A program made the position numbers and the translations under genes. From Dokdonia sp. Hel_I_53 (GTDB lineage Bacteria; Bacteroidota; Bacteroidia; Flavobacteriales; Flavobacteriaceae), in NCBI RefSeq assembly GCF_007827465.1, contig NZ_VISL01000001.1:2561001-2625000 (forward strand): a stretch of 64,000 nt of DNA, given 5' to 3'. The notes below the pieces were generated by a model. That model worked only from the letters and a program-made list of their open reading frames with translations, ran no database searches and had not been told where the DNA came from. This document shows positions 35,107 to 44,499 of this stretch, in pieces (position 1 is the stretch's first letter; every line of letters begins with the position of its first letter).

Positions 35107-37527
35107 ATGAAAAAAACAATTACTCTGATTTTATTTAATTTTCTATTTGCTTGTAGCCTCTTTGCGCAACAGGATAGAGAATGTGCTACAATGGAAAATT
35201 TAGCACTTAGACAATCACAAGATTCAGACCTATTAAATAGGATGGCAGAAATCGAATCTTTTACTGAAAAAAAGATTTTAGAAATGAAATCTTCTCAGAA
35301 CAGAAATGCAGCAACAGTGATTAGTATTCCTGTGGTTGTGCATGTTATTTACAGTAATTCTAATGAGAATATTAGTGATGCTCAAATCTTGTCTCAAATT
35401 CAAGTCTTAAACGATGATTTTAGAAGACAAAACTCAGATGCAGATAATACATGGTCTCAAGCTGCCGATACTCAAATTGAATTTTGTCTAGCGACGGTAG
35501 ATCCAAATGGTAATGCAACTAACGGTATCACAAGAAAATCTTCTTCCAGAACCTCTTGGGGAACTAATGATGATATGAAAAGAGCATCGCAAGGAGGTGT
35601 CAACCCTTGGAATACTTCAGAGTATCTCAATATGTGGGTCTGTAACATTGGTGGCGGCACATTAGGATATGCACAATTTCCAGGTGGTAGTAGTGCAACT
35701 GACGGTGTAGTTATGGGACCTCAATATTTTGGAACATCAGATGCTGGTTCAGGTTTTTATCTATCTGCTCCATTTGATAAAGGAAGAACTACAACTCACG
35801 AAGTTGGTCATTTTTTTAACCTTAGACACATATGGGGAGATAGTAATTGTGGTAATGACTTTGTAAGTGATACTCCTACACATCAGTCTTCTAACGGTGG
35901 CTGTCCAGTAGGTCAAGTCTCATGTAGCTCAACAGATATGGTTCAGAATTATATGGATTATACAAACGATACATGTATGAACTTGTTTACGCTTGGTCAA
36001 AAAAACAGAATGAGAGCAGTACTTGAAGCTGGTGGAGTGAGAAGTTCACTTGCATCTTCTAATAAGTGTGGTGCTGTAGCACAACCTACATGTACTGATG
36101 GTGTACAAAATGGCGATGAGACGGGAATAGATTGTGGAGGTTCTTCGTGTACTCCTTGTCAGACTGCTGGACAATACTGTGCCTCTCAAGGAAATAGTGT
36201 TAATGATGAATATATCTCAAGAGTTCAAGTGGGAAGCATTAATAATGCTTCTGGAACTCAATTATATTCAGACTTTACAAGCACATCTACAGATTTAAAT
36301 AAAGGTTCTAACTATACAATAACAGTTACTCCTACATGGACAGGTACTGCATATAGTGAAGGCTACGCTGCTTGGATAGATTATAATGAAGATGGTGACT
36401 TTTTAGATTCTGGCGAATTAATATTCTCTAAGGCTGCATCTACTACTTCTCCTGCTACAGGAACCTTTACAGTCCCATCTGGAGCAACTAATGGTGACAA
36501 AAGGTTACGTATTTCTATGAAGTATAATGGTATTCCTACATCTTGTGAAACATTTGATTATGGTGAGGTAGAAGACTATACCGTAACTATAAAAACTGGA
36601 GTAACAAATCCGCCAGCGCAGTGCTCTGGAGCAATTTCATCTTTCCCTTATAATGAAAGTTTTGAATCTGGGTTTGGGGCATGGACTCAAGCTTCTGGTG
36701 ATGACTTTAACTGGACGAGAACTTCAGGTTCTACCCCTTCAGGTAGTACCGGTCCATCTAGTGCTAGTGATGGATCTCAATATGTGTTTATGGAATCATC
36801 TACGCCTAACTATGCTACAAAGAGAGCTATTTTGACATCTCCTTGTTTTGATTTGACAAGCCAGAGTGATGCAACTCTAAGTTTTGATTATCATATGTAT
36901 GGAGCAGCGTCAATGGGTAACTTAAAATTAGCATTGAGTACAGATAGTGGTACAACTTGGTCTACAGTATGGACAAAGTCTGGAAATCAAGGAAACTCTT
37001 GGCAAACGGCAACAATTAATCTTTCTTCTTATGCAGGAAGTTCTATTAAATTAAGATTTGATGGAACTACAGGAACTACATGGCAGGGCGACATGGCTGT
37101 AGATGCTATAAGTATTGCTGATGTTTCAACACCAGCAGATAAATGTGCAGGCGTAGCACCTTATAACAGTACTCAATCTTATTTTGTAGGAGATCAAGTA
37201 ACTTATCAAGGAAATTTATATGAGCGTACTTCTACAGGATGGACTAACCTAGGTGCTTGTGGAACAGCAAGAATAGCTAGTGAAGGTTCTGTTCAATATT
37301 TAGATGTACAAGTATCTGTATATCCAAACCCTGTAAGTGGTAACACGTTATTTATTGAGAGTAATGTAGAAAATTTATCTTTTACAGTAGTGAATCTTCT
37401 AGGTCAGAAAGTTTCTGAAGGTTCATCTAATACGGGTATAGATGTTGGTCGCCTTGAAGCAGGATTATATCTTATCCAATTTAATGTAAACGGTAAGACG
37501 CAAACTAGAAAATTTATCAAGAAATAA
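35107..37527 (+). CDS. Secreted M43-family metalloprotease with GEVED, MAM and T9SS sorting domains
   Basis: An 806-residue exported protease. In order it has a signal peptide (about 1-21), a pappalysin-type M43 domain with HEVGHFFNLRH at residues 231-241 and a later met-turn (NYMDYTNDTCMNLFT), a cysteine-rich hinge (CTDGVQNGDETGIDCGGSSC), a GEVED domain (about 390-495, ending FDYGEVEDYTV), a MAM-like domain (about 510-675), a short carbohydrate-binding type 5/12 domain (APYNSTQSYFVGDQVTYQGNLY) and a C-terminal type IX secretion signal (VYPNPVSGN...GLYLIQFNVNGKTQTRKFIKK). It is probably released or held at the cell surface and degrades proteins, perhaps on chitin-bearing particles. Confidence 0.93.
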   Translation: MKKTITLILFNFLFACSLFAQQDRECATMENLALRQSQDSDLLNRMAEIESFTEKKILEMKSSQNRNAATVISIPVVVHVIYSNSNENISDAQILSQIQVLNDDFRRQNSDADNTWSQAADTQIEFCLATVDPNGNATNGITRKSSSRTSWGTNDDMKRASQGGVNPWNTSEYLNMWVCNIGGGTLGYAQFPGGSSATDGVVMGPQYFGTSDAGSGFYLSAPFDKGRTTTHEVGHFFNLRHIWGDSNCGNDFVSDTPTHQSSNGGCPVGQVSCSSTDMVQNYMDYTNDTCMNLFTLGQKNRMRAVLEAGGVRSSLASSNKCGAVAQPTCTDGVQNGDETGIDCGGSSCTPCQTAGQYCASQGNSVNDEYISRVQVGSINNASGTQLYSDFTSTSTDLNKGSNYTITVTPTWTGTAYSEGYAAWIDYNEDGDFLDSGELIFSKAASTTSPATGTFTVPSGATNGDKRLRISMKYNGIPTSCETFDYGEVEDYTVTIKTGVTNPPAQCSGAISSFPYNESFESGFGAWTQASGDDFNWTRTSGSTPSGSTGPSSASDGSQYVFMESSTPNYATKRAILTSPCFDLTSQSDATLSFDYHMYGAASMGNLKLALSTDSGTTWSTVWTKSGNQGNSWQTATINLSSYAGSSIKLRFDGTTGTTWQGDMAVDAISIADVSTPADKCAGVAPYNSTQSYFVGDQVTYQGNLYERTSTGWTNLGACGTARIASEGSVQYLDVQVSVYPNPVSGNTLFIESNVENLSFTVVNLLGQKVSEGSSNTGIDVGRLEAGLYLIQFNVNGKTQTRKFIKK

Positions 37528-37556
37528 CGATAAATACCTAGCATAGCCTATATTCA

Positions 37557-37586
37557 AAAGCCTCGGAATTTTCCGAGGCTTTTTTG
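37557..37586 (+). terminator. Terminator of the M43 protease gene
   Basis: AAGCCTCGG pairs with CCGAGGCTT around AATTTT, followed by a T-run. Confidence 0.9.
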
Positions 37587-37932
37587 TTTTATAATTTAAT
37601 TTTCAATGCTATATTTTCATCGTATATAAACTAACTATTAGGAATTTGTGCATACGCTTTCGCGAAAGCGGAGAAGTATAGAAATAAAATATAATTCTCT
37701 TGTACATTTTAGATTAGGCAATCAAGGTCAAGTTATTGCGAAATATATATATTCATACTTCCAAGTCTCTCTATAGAAGTTAGCAACACATTTAAATATC
37801 AACGTCACAAACAGATTAAAATGAAAACAATATCGTTTGCCTTTTACAAAGAAACTACATTAAAGACTCAAGGTAATGTTTTATAAAACGCTAAGAGGTA
37901 TGAAAATTCTGTAGAGTCGTATAAACTAAAAT
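37587..37932. other. Gene-free region before the CIA30 gene
   Basis: It holds one perfect palindrome (37655-37670) and otherwise nothing I can support. A 21-codon frame near 37821 is not convincing. Confidence 0.6.
37655..37670. repeat. 16-bp palindrome, perfect copy
   Basis: Last perfect copy before the cassette array. The next perfect copy is at 50010. Confidence 0.95.
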
Positions 37933-38517
37933 TTACTGCACAGCAATTGATTTGATAAATATCTCAAAGTTCTCTTCCTTTTTATTGCCTATTAATAATT
38001 GCATTTCAAGAATGTTTTCTCCTTTGTAATTAGGAACTTCAACAGGCTCACCACGAAATTTGGCTTTCATTTTATCAAAGGGTATGGTAATTGATTCCCA
38101 GTTACCAGTTGTATTTGTTTTAAAGGTAAAGCCATATGAATGGCGTCCATTAGGAGTTCGTACTCTAAAAGTGTAGTCTTTCCCATCTCCCATAACGACC
38201 AATTTGAAAGCACTTAAAGTTTCAGAAAGTACATAAGGCTCATTTTCTGTTGTCATGTGAATGGAACAGAATCCACCGTTATTTTTTAGAGAGACATGAC
38301 CAGAGAAATGTGCAACTTTATTATCAGTTAATTTCAAGTTACTATCTGAGCGCCCACCCATAACTACATCATCTTGTACGCGCCATTTTCCTTGTCCCTG
38401 TTCTGGGAAGCTATAAAGTGTTTTTTCAGAACTATTATTTTTTTGAACTTCTGTATTATTTTTTGACATATCGCAGGTAGTTAGTAAGGTAAAAAGTATG
38501 GTAATTAATAATCGCAT
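37933..38517 (-). CDS. CIA30-domain protein
   Basis: A 194-residue protein with a short signal-like N-terminus (MRLLITILFTLLTTCDMSKN; the Cys at 15 could be lipidated). The body is a CIA30 jelly-roll: KWRVQDDVVMGGRSDSNLKL is the family's signature start, and GNWESITIPFDKMKAKFRG the central strand. Bacterial members are thought to bind carbohydrate or act in redox-complex assembly, but no function is settled. It is the last complete gene before the truncated CPBP gene. Confidence 0.8.
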   Translation of the reverse strand: MRLLITILFTLLTTCDMSKNNTEVQKNNSSEKTLYSFPEQGQGKWRVQDDVVMGGRSDSNLKLTDNKVAHFSGHVSLKNNGGFCSIHMTTENEPYVLSETLSAFKLVVMGDGKDYTFRVRTPNGRHSYGFTFKTNTTGNWESITIPFDKMKAKFRGEPVEVPNYKGENILEMQLLIGNKKEENFEIFIKSIAVQ

Positions 38518-38714
38518 CAGATGATAGTTTTGCTGATTTTATTTTTAGAATATAAAAGTTACTCTTTTTCCATTTAATTTGTTCTCGTTTAACTTTATTA
38601 TAGGGATTAAAATAATTTAAGATCTCTCTAATAGAACTAAAAAAGCTTTAAAGTAGCTCTTTGATAAAGAACAATTGATATGCCTTAAGATCCCCATTTG
38701 GGTTAGCTCTAAAT

Positions 38715-39113
38715 TTAGGCCATTCCAAAATAAATACAGATTAGCGCAATAGTATCAAAAAAGCCATGTACTGCTATAATAAACCACAGATCATACTTAC
38801 GTAAGTAAAATATAACAGCTAGAAGTCCTCCTACGATCCCTGTTACAAGTTGCCCTGTGATTCCTTGATAGCTATGCATAAAACCGAAAAAGCATGCAAA
38901 TAAGAAAATATTAAATGAAATGCTGACTTTAGTTCCGCCAAAAAACTTCACAAATTGTCTCATAAAATAACCGCGAAAGATAATTTCTTCTCCAAACCCA
39001 GCAGATACCCATACCACTACTAACCCAACGACACATGCTGAAAGATTTCCTTCTAATTGCTTAAAACTTGCATAATCTATTGGGTCTCCTGTAAGTCTCG
39101 TAATTCCAGGTAC
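38715..39113 (-). pseudogene. CPBP intramembrane protease, 5' end removed at the array boundary
   Basis: The C-terminal part of a CPBP-family (Abi) membrane protease is intact, with GFGEEIIFRGYF (EExxxR), FGFMHSYQG and a late HGFFDT. The family is usually over 200 residues; only about 133 remain. Upstream the frame reads sensibly (VFVLVPGITRLTGDPIDYASFKQLEG), then meets repeat-module DNA at about 39113 and in-frame stops at 39132. The N-terminal helices are missing, so the array edge lies inside the gene. A GTG at 39017 could be called as a start by software, but it lies in the middle of the conserved core. Confidence 0.8.
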
Positions 39114-39303
39114 AAGTACAAAAACCTTCGATTATTATATACTTTTTCAAGCATGCGAGCCCTCTAGCCAATCAGACTGCCACGTTGTTATATATGGTTT
39201 GTTGCGTGTTTCAAGCAACTAATTTAGTAAATAATTACCGACCAAGAAAGTCCGCGAGGACTTTCGAAAGTAAGCTAAAACTAGCAATAAATTATATACG
39301 GTG
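39113..39303. repeat. Array module 0, partial (left edge)
   Basis: Only the right third of a module is present, starting at the AACCTTCGAT block inside the CPBP gene. It contains the conserved CCTCTAGCCAATCAGACTGCC block (39170s), then a hairpin of the first type: a GCGTG-side arm (39187-39208) pairs with the arm near 39283-39298, enclosing AAAGTCC/GGACTTT (39247-39264). It ends at the GTT that opens cassette 1. Confidence 0.85.
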
Positions 39304-40140
39304 TTGCAAGCAGTACTTTTTTTAGTTCGTTATAATAAAGTTTTTTTTTCTTCGTTTCTCAAATAGCTAAAGAATATAATACACAATTACATATACTATT
39401 AACTAATTAAATCAAATATTATGAAACGTTTATTGTTGTGTTTTTCCATTATTGCATTTACTTTTTCTTGTACTGAATCAGATAATTCTGAAAATCAAAT
39501 TAATCAACCTGATGTTAATTTTTTCGCTTTAACAATTGGTAATTCTTGGGTTTACAAAAATTACAAATACAATGCTGGCACAGAAATGTATGATGATACT
39601 GGTGTAATAGACTCGATAAGTATTGTTGGTATTCAAGATTTTTCAGGTGAATCCTACTATAAATTTAGAAGATTAACAACAGGAAATGAAGAAGGAATCA
39701 CTTTTTGTAATCCTAATGGTGAACATTTCGAGTTTTTGAGAGAATTTGAGGGAAGCTTAATAAACGAAGAAGGTTCTATAATATTCACAAATAGTAATAA
39801 TGAAGAACGTTTATTACAAGAAAATGAATGGGGAAATATTTATGAGATTCTTGTAGAAGGTAATACCGTAATTAGTGTTGAAGCGGGCGAGTTCGACTGC
39901 ATAAATTCAGAACGATATGCTAAAAATTCAGATGGTGAGCAACTGCCAGGTTTAGACCGTTTTTATTACGCAAGTGGTATAGGACTTATTTATGATTCTT
40001 CATCATTTGTTTCTAATTCTACACCAAGTATTATAAGACGTTTAGATTCTTATGAAGTTCAATAATCAAAAGTAAATAAAATACAAAAAGAAACGTAATC
40101 TTAATTGAACGTTTTTTTTTGTCCGTATTGCTTGCAACAG
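39301..40140. other. Cassette 1 with matching inverted ends
   Basis: The left end GTGTTGCAAGCAGTAC (39301-39316) is the reverse complement of the right end GTATTGCTTGCAACAG (40125-40140) at 14 of 16 positions. It encloses one lipoprotein gene. Confidence 0.85.
39421..40065 (+). CDS. Cassette 1 gene: lipoprotein of unknown function
   Basis: A 214-residue protein with a lipoprotein signal (MKRLLLCFSIIAFTFSC, Cys17), so it is probably anchored in the outer membrane. The mature part is acidic and begins with a disordered Asn/Glu-rich linker, then FFALTIGNSWVYKNYKY, a start often seen in Bacteroidota lipoproteins of unknown role. The gene runs opposite to most other array genes. About 100 bases separate the cassette start from the ATG. 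Confidence 0.75.
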   Translation: MKRLLLCFSIIAFTFSCTESDNSENQINQPDVNFFALTIGNSWVYKNYKYNAGTEMYDDTGVIDSISIVGIQDFSGESYYKFRRLTTGNEEGITFCNPNGEHFEFLREFEGSLINEEGSIIFTNSNNEERLLQENEWGNIYEILVEGNTVISVEAGEFDCINSERYAKNSDGEQLPGLDRFYYASGIGLIYDSSSFVSNSTPSIIRRLDSYEVQ

Positions 40141-40809
40141 GCCACTGCATAAAGCGAGTGCGGCATTTTGCTGATTTGCTTTAGTTGTGGGTCTGTCTTT
40201 GTTTTGTCTAAATATACACTTATTTGTGAATCTGTGGGCCGCACATTAAGCTTTCAAAAATGCCTCATTCGCTTTATGCTTGAGTTCTTGGATCCGACGC
40301 AGGAGCACAGCGACTAAGAGGAATGCACAAGTTGCAACTACGTTTCGATTTGGCTATAATTTTGCTGTATACTTTTAGGCATTTTTGAGCAGTGGCCTCT
40401 AGCCTCCGACGAATGAGGCATGAATGAGAGGAAGGCTTACTGATTAATTCCCATCACCAACGAAAGAGGTACGAATTAGAGGATGATGCTAGAAGCTGTA
40501 AAATTTACTTTTGATGTATTCCTAATTTTAACAAAGCCAGAAACATTGCCGTTTATGTATTACTTAAGATAATTATGAATTTTTCAGCGGAGCCATACGA
40601 CCAAGCGGTTATTAGCATATGTGCAAGAACCTTAGATAATTATATACTTTTATAAGTATGCGAGTCCTCTAGCCAATCAGACTGCCACGGTTTCGTATAA
40701 CCGTCAGTTACGGCTTAAAATTAACCAATATTTCGGCAGTGACCGACGGTAGCAATTCCGAGTGGATTCGGATGTAGTCGAATCCGCCGTAATTGCGGTT
40801 ATACATTGT
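40135..40809. repeat. Array module 1, complete (second hairpin type)
   Basis: The left block starts GGCCACTGC (40140-40148), which pairs with GCAGTGGCC (40389-40397). Inside it, the stretch at 40147-40169 pairs with 40256-40279 at most positions. The right block is a compact hairpin: GTATAACCG...TTACGG (40695-40713) with CCGTAATTGCGGTTATAC (40787-40804) and an inner stem GGATTCG/CGAATCC (40764-40785). Between the blocks is the conserved ATACTTTTATAAGTAT and CCTCTAGCCAATCAGACTGCC region. Confidence 0.88.
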
Positions 40810-40907
40810 TGTGCTTCGTTTTCTTCAGAAATCTAAATTAGATTTATATTCTGATTCTTTTTTAATTATTTTTATAAATATTTGATTATTAAATTTACAC
40901 CTTTTTT

Positions 40908-41315
40908 ATGCCACTAATTAGAATAGATCTTCAAGAGGGAAGATCAGAAGAAGAAATTAAGAATATAATGGACACAGTTCAAGATTGTTCTGTGGAAGCT
41001 TTTAACGTTCCAGTAAAGGATCGCTACCAGATTGTTACGGAACACAAACCAGGTAGAATGATTTTGCTAGATACGGGCTTAGGTTTTGAACGTACCGAAG
41101 AAGCTATCGTTATTCAAGTTTTTACAAGCCCCAGAGCAACGATTAACAAAAATAAATTTTACTCATTATTGTCTGAAAAATTACAAGCGAATTGTAATCT
41201 AGCTCCTAAAAATTTGCTAGTTTCTGTTATGACTAATACTGATGTGGACTGGAGCTTTGGGTTTGGAGAGACTCAATATTTGTCTGGAGAGCTGCCTAAG
41301 GATAAGGATTCTTAA
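40908..41315 (+). CDS. Cassette 2: tautomerase-family protein
   Basis: A 135-residue protein of the 4-oxalocrotonate tautomerase/MIF superfamily. Pro2, which becomes the N-terminal catalytic proline after methionine removal, is present in MPLIRIDLQEGRSEEEIKNIMD. The C-terminal half (IVIQVFTSPRATINKNKFYSLLSEKLQ) supplies the second beta-alpha unit. The substrate is unknown. It converges on the DUF1622 gene, with a shared terminator at 41340-41367. Confidence 0.88.
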   Translation: MPLIRIDLQEGRSEEEIKNIMDTVQDCSVEAFNVPVKDRYQIVTEHKPGRMILLDTGLGFERTEEAIVIQVFTSPRATINKNKFYSLLSEKLQANCNLAPKNLLVSVMTNTDVDWSFGFGETQYLSGELPKDKDS

Positions 41316-41339
41316 GAATTTGGATGGTTGATTTTAAAT

Positions 41340-41367
41340 AAGAGCTTTATATTTTTATAAAGCTCTT
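41340..41367. terminator. Bidirectional terminator inside cassette 2
   Basis: AAGAGCTTTATA pairs with TATAAAGCTCTT around four bases, with T-rich DNA after it. It separates the convergent tautomerase and DUF1622 genes. Confidence 0.75.
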
Positions 41368-41419
41368 GCATTTTTAGAGTAAGAGATTAAAGTATTTTGT
41401 AATATAAGTTTCTTGCAAG

Positions 41420-41764
41420 TTATTCTTTCCTTTTTTGCCAAGGAAACTTTCCTTCCAGTTCTACTTGTAATGATAAGCTTAGAAATGTTCTAATAAGTAC
41501 AATTAAGCCTAAGATAGAAACAGATTTTAGTGTAGGTTCTGTAACAACAGTTGCCATAATATCTGCAGCTATCAGAATTTCCAGACCTAAAAGTATTGCT
41601 TTTCCAACAGAATGTCTCAGATTAACATATGTATTGTGGACATCTTTTTTTTGATGTATAATAAACCTAATTAGAGCAATTACGGTTCCTACAAATATGA
41701 TTAGAACACCAATACCTTCTACAATAGCAGCTATATAATCAATGTATAATTTAATGTTTTCCAT
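41420..41764 (-). CDS. Cassette 2: DUF1622 membrane protein
   Basis: A 114-residue protein with three membrane helices (about 9-34, 53-72, 79-97) and the family's central HSVGKAILLGLEILIAADIMATVV. DUF1622 proteins are widespread and of unknown function. It lies 116 bp downstream of the permease on the same strand. Confidence 0.85.
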   Translation of the reverse strand: MENIKLYIDYIAAIVEGIGVLIIFVGTVIALIRFIIHQKKDVHNTYVNLRHSVGKAILLGLEILIAADIMATVVTEPTLKSVSILGLIVLIRTFLSLSLQVELEGKFPWQKRKE

Positions 41765-41880
41765 TATCTATTTTATTTATATCAAGTCTTCTTAGTTATT
41801 TAAACAATACACATAGAATATTTCTGGCTTATTTATAATTGAATTTTCCGTAACGTATAGAATTTGTTTTATCGCTACAG

Positions 41881-43173
41881 TTATTTAGATTCTTTTTCGG
41901 ATATTAATTTCTTATTGATTAATTCTAACATAAAACAAAAGAAAATAATTCCTACAGAAATTAACACACCTACTTTATTACTGCCAAATTGCTGAATGAG
42001 AAGTGTAAAAAAGGCTAATAGGCATAATAAACTCGCTAGAATGTGTATCCATTTTTTTGAAGTTAATTCTTTATGCTTTTTATATCCAATGTAATTGACT
42101 ATAGCAAAAATCAATAAAAAACCTGCGCTTCCAGCTGTGGATATACTTTGTAAATTGAAAACGTTAACCAGCGTTACAGATAATATCGTTGTTATGAGGA
42201 AACCAATTGGCTTGTTCCAAAACTTGTGTGTAAAATATTTAGGTAATTCATCATCCTCGGCGATGTCGTAATTCACACGACCACTTCCTAAGACAGTAGC
42301 ATTAATAGCAGAAAATGTAGATATCAAAGCTGTAATAGTAATAATTGTAAAGCCTATTTGGCCTAAAGTAGGTTCTGCAGCCTTCGCTAAAACATAATCT
42401 TGAGCGCTCGCAATTTTTTCAAAAGGTAAAGCTCCCACAGTAACAATTGCTATTAAAATATAAAGAATAATTACAAAGCCAACGGCACCAAAATATGCCT
42501 TCTCTGTATTTTTTTCTCTGTCTTTTAGGTCTGAAATAGAATTAGCAATTAACTCAAATCCCTCATACGCCACAAAAATCACCATTCCACCAGAGAGTAG
42601 AAGTAGAGGATTCTCCCAATTTTCGGGTGATAATTGGCTTAAATTTTCAGGGTTAGTAGAAAGTCCATAAAAGCCCACGCCAATAAATCCTACTAAGATT
42701 AAGAGTTTAATAATTACTGCAACAGATTCTATTCCACTTACCAGCTTTACGCTTAAGTAATTTATAAGTAAAGCAATAATGAGAATGCTAGACTGATAAA
42801 TGTGGACATCCAGAGTTTTAGAACCAGTGAGAGAAATCAACTCAGAACCATATGAACCAAAAGCTGAGGCATAGAGAGCGAGCATAACAATATAGCTTAC
42901 CCAAAGTAAGTTATTGATACTACCTGAAAATATACCGTTACCAAATTGAACATTAACAAATTTTACAGTTCCACCATCCTGTGGATATTTTTTGGAAAGT
43001 TTAGCGTAAGAATATGCTGTTAACAAAGCAATTATGCCTGCGAATAAAAAGGCTATAGGTGTTCCGCCTTTAGCCAATGAAACTGCTAATCCTAAAACCG
43101 CAAATATTCCTCCACCAACCATTCCACCAATTCCTATAGAAATAGCATCTTTTAATCCAATTTTTTTATTCAT
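41881..43173 (-). CDS. Cassette 2: APC-family amino acid permease
   Basis: A 430-residue transporter with about 12 membrane helices and the family start MNKKIGLKDAISIGIGGMVGGGIFAVLG, the glycine-rich unwound helix 1. The start is set at the ATG at 43173: a longer open frame continues 60 codons upstream, but those codons are translated repeat module (SKANQQNAALALCSGLL), so they are not part of the protein. It would import an amino acid with protons or by exchange. The start codon is only about 20 bases from the cassette end. Confidence 0.9.
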   Translation of the reverse strand: MNKKIGLKDAISIGIGGMVGGGIFAVLGLAVSLAKGGTPIAFLFAGIIALLTAYSYAKLSKKYPQDGGTVKFVNVQFGNGIFSGSINNLLWVSYIVMLALYASAFGSYGSELISLTGSKTLDVHIYQSSILIIALLINYLSVKLVSGIESVAVIIKLLILVGFIGVGFYGLSTNPENLSQLSPENWENPLLLLSGGMVIFVAYEGFELIANSISDLKDREKNTEKAYFGAVGFVIILYILIAIVTVGALPFEKIASAQDYVLAKAAEPTLGQIGFTIITITALISTFSAINATVLGSGRVNYDIAEDDELPKYFTHKFWNKPIGFLITTILSVTLVNVFNLQSISTAGSAGFLLIFAIVNYIGYKKHKELTSKKWIHILASLLCLLAFFTLLIQQFGSNKVGVLISVGIIFFCFMLELINKKLISEKESK

Positions 43174-43194
43174 AAGTATTACTTTAATGAAGCA

Positions 43195-43833
43195 CAACAG
43201 GCCACTGCATAAAGCGAGTGCGGCATTTTGCTGATTTGCTTTACTTGTGGGTCTGTTTTTGTTTTGCCTAAATATATAGTTATTTGTGGTTCTGTGAGCC
43301 GCACATAGAGCTTTCAAAAATGCCTCATTCGCTTTATGCTTGAGTTCTTGCATCCGACGCAGGAGCGTATCGACTAAGAGGAATGCACAAGTTGCAACTA
43401 CGTTTTGATTTTTATATAATCTAGCTGTATCCTTTTAGGCATTTTTGAGCAGTGGCCTCTAGCCTCCGACGAATGAGGCACGAATGAGAGGAAGGCTTAT
43501 TGATTAAGTAGGGCGGGAGCTGTAAAATTTACTTTTGATATATTCCTAATTTTGATAAAGCCAGAGACTTTACCGTTTATGTATATCTTAAAATGGTTAT
43601 GAATTTTTCAGCGAAGCCATACGACAAAGCGGTAATGAGCTGATGTGCAAATGCCTTCGATATTTATATACTTTTACAAGTATGCGAGTCCTCTTGCCAA
43701 TCAGACTGCCACGGTTTTGTGTATGATTTCGTTGCGTGTTTAAACACTAAAGTTAGCGAATAAATCACATATATAAAGTCCACGAGGACTTTCGTAAGTA
43801 GGCTATAACTAGCAATGAATTATAAACGGTGTT
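43195..43833. repeat. Array module 2, complete (first hairpin type)
   Basis: The left block is close to module 1 over 350 bases. The right hairpin is the first type: GTGTATGATTTCGTTGC (43719-43736 region) pairs roughly with GCAATGAATTATAAAC (43813-43828), enclosing AAAGTCC/GGACTTT (43776-43793). Confidence 0.87.
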
Positions 43834-44499
43834 GTGCGTTCGTTTTTATTTCAGTTCGTATTCAGTTAATTCCTCTTTTAGCTCTTCTGACGTCAAAAGC
43901 AGTTTCCTTTCCAGATGAGCAAAGCCATATCCATTTCCTTGAACAAAAGCAGGTAAATATTTTTTTCCAATTTCTAAAATTATTCCAACGTCAATTAAGT
44001 TTGAAAATTCTCCGTTTACTTTTTTAGCTTCATCTGAATTCGGTTTGCATATAATTTCGTCGTGATAACTACTTGTAGTTCCATCGAGTAATTTTTCGAT
44101 TTCACTTTTTCTTATTCCGGCTATTTTACTTAACATTCTGTTCCATTTCGAGTCGACTTTTTCAGGTTCAGTTATCGTATCGGTAAAGTATAATAAAGTC
44201 CGAACAGATTTGATGTCCGTTATTGGTTTATTTTCTACAATTACTTTTGCATTTTTATAAGGCAAGTAACTTTTTTTAAATTCCCGAACTTTTAAAGTCA
44301 TAGCTTCGTCCGCTTTATTTTGAGAACTTGCAATTTCTGGAACACATTCCAATTCAACATAATATTCATCAAACTCAAATATGACTTTAATAAATTCAGT
44401 CCATATTCGTTTTGGTTCAGAGTTTTTAAGCCTCTGAATAATGTCTTTTTCTATTTCGTTAAATGTGTAGTTCAATTTTTTCTTAAATGACGCACAACA
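43830..44499. other. Cassette 3 with matching inverted ends
   Basis: TGTTGTGCGT at 43830-43839 is the reverse complement of ACGCACAACA at 44490-44499 (10 of 10). Confidence 0.85.
43846..44475 (-). CDS. Cassette 3 gene: unknown 209-residue protein
   Basis: The open frame extends back into the repeat module, but the cassette-specific part starts at a TTG (44475) giving (M)NYTFNEIEKDIIQRLKNSEPKRIW; no ATG lies between the cassette end and this codon, so TTG is the likely start. The protein is soluble and charged, with no signal peptide or membrane helix. No family was recognised. It fills the cassette almost completely, as integron cassette genes do. Confidence 0.7.
   Translation of the reverse strand: MNYTFNEIEKDIIQRLKNSEPKRIWTEFIKVIFEFDEYYVELECVPEIASSQNKADEAMTLKVREFKKSYLPYKNAKVIVENKPITDIKSVRTLLYFTDTITEPEKVDSKWNRMLSKIAGIRKSEIEKLLDGTTSSYHDEIICKPNSDEAKKVNGEFSNLIDVGIILEIGKKYLPAFVQGNGYGFAHLERKLLLTSEELKEELTEYELK

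Larger units (their letters stand above)
40807..43199. other. Cassette 2 with matching inverted ends
   Basis: TGTTGTGCTTC at 40807-40817 matches GAAGCACAACA at 43189-43199 perfectly (11 of 11). At 2.4 kb with three genes it is the largest cassette and may be a fusion of older ones. Confidence 0.85.

Noticed and set aside
37821..37886. 21-codon frame starting MKTISFAFYKETT
   Set aside because: No promoter, no structure like the pheA leader, and no gene downstream on that strand.
39017..39017. GTG as a true start of an intact short CPBP protein
   Set aside because: The family core begins upstream and the frame reads as protein until it meets the module, so this is a truncated gene.
43190..43353. 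Minus-strand frame in module 2 (and the similar frame at 44483-44668) as a conserved small protein
   Set aside because: In module 1 the same frame is broken by a stop after KANEAFLKA and module 4 changes it further. The similarity is that of the repeat DNA, not of a selected protein.
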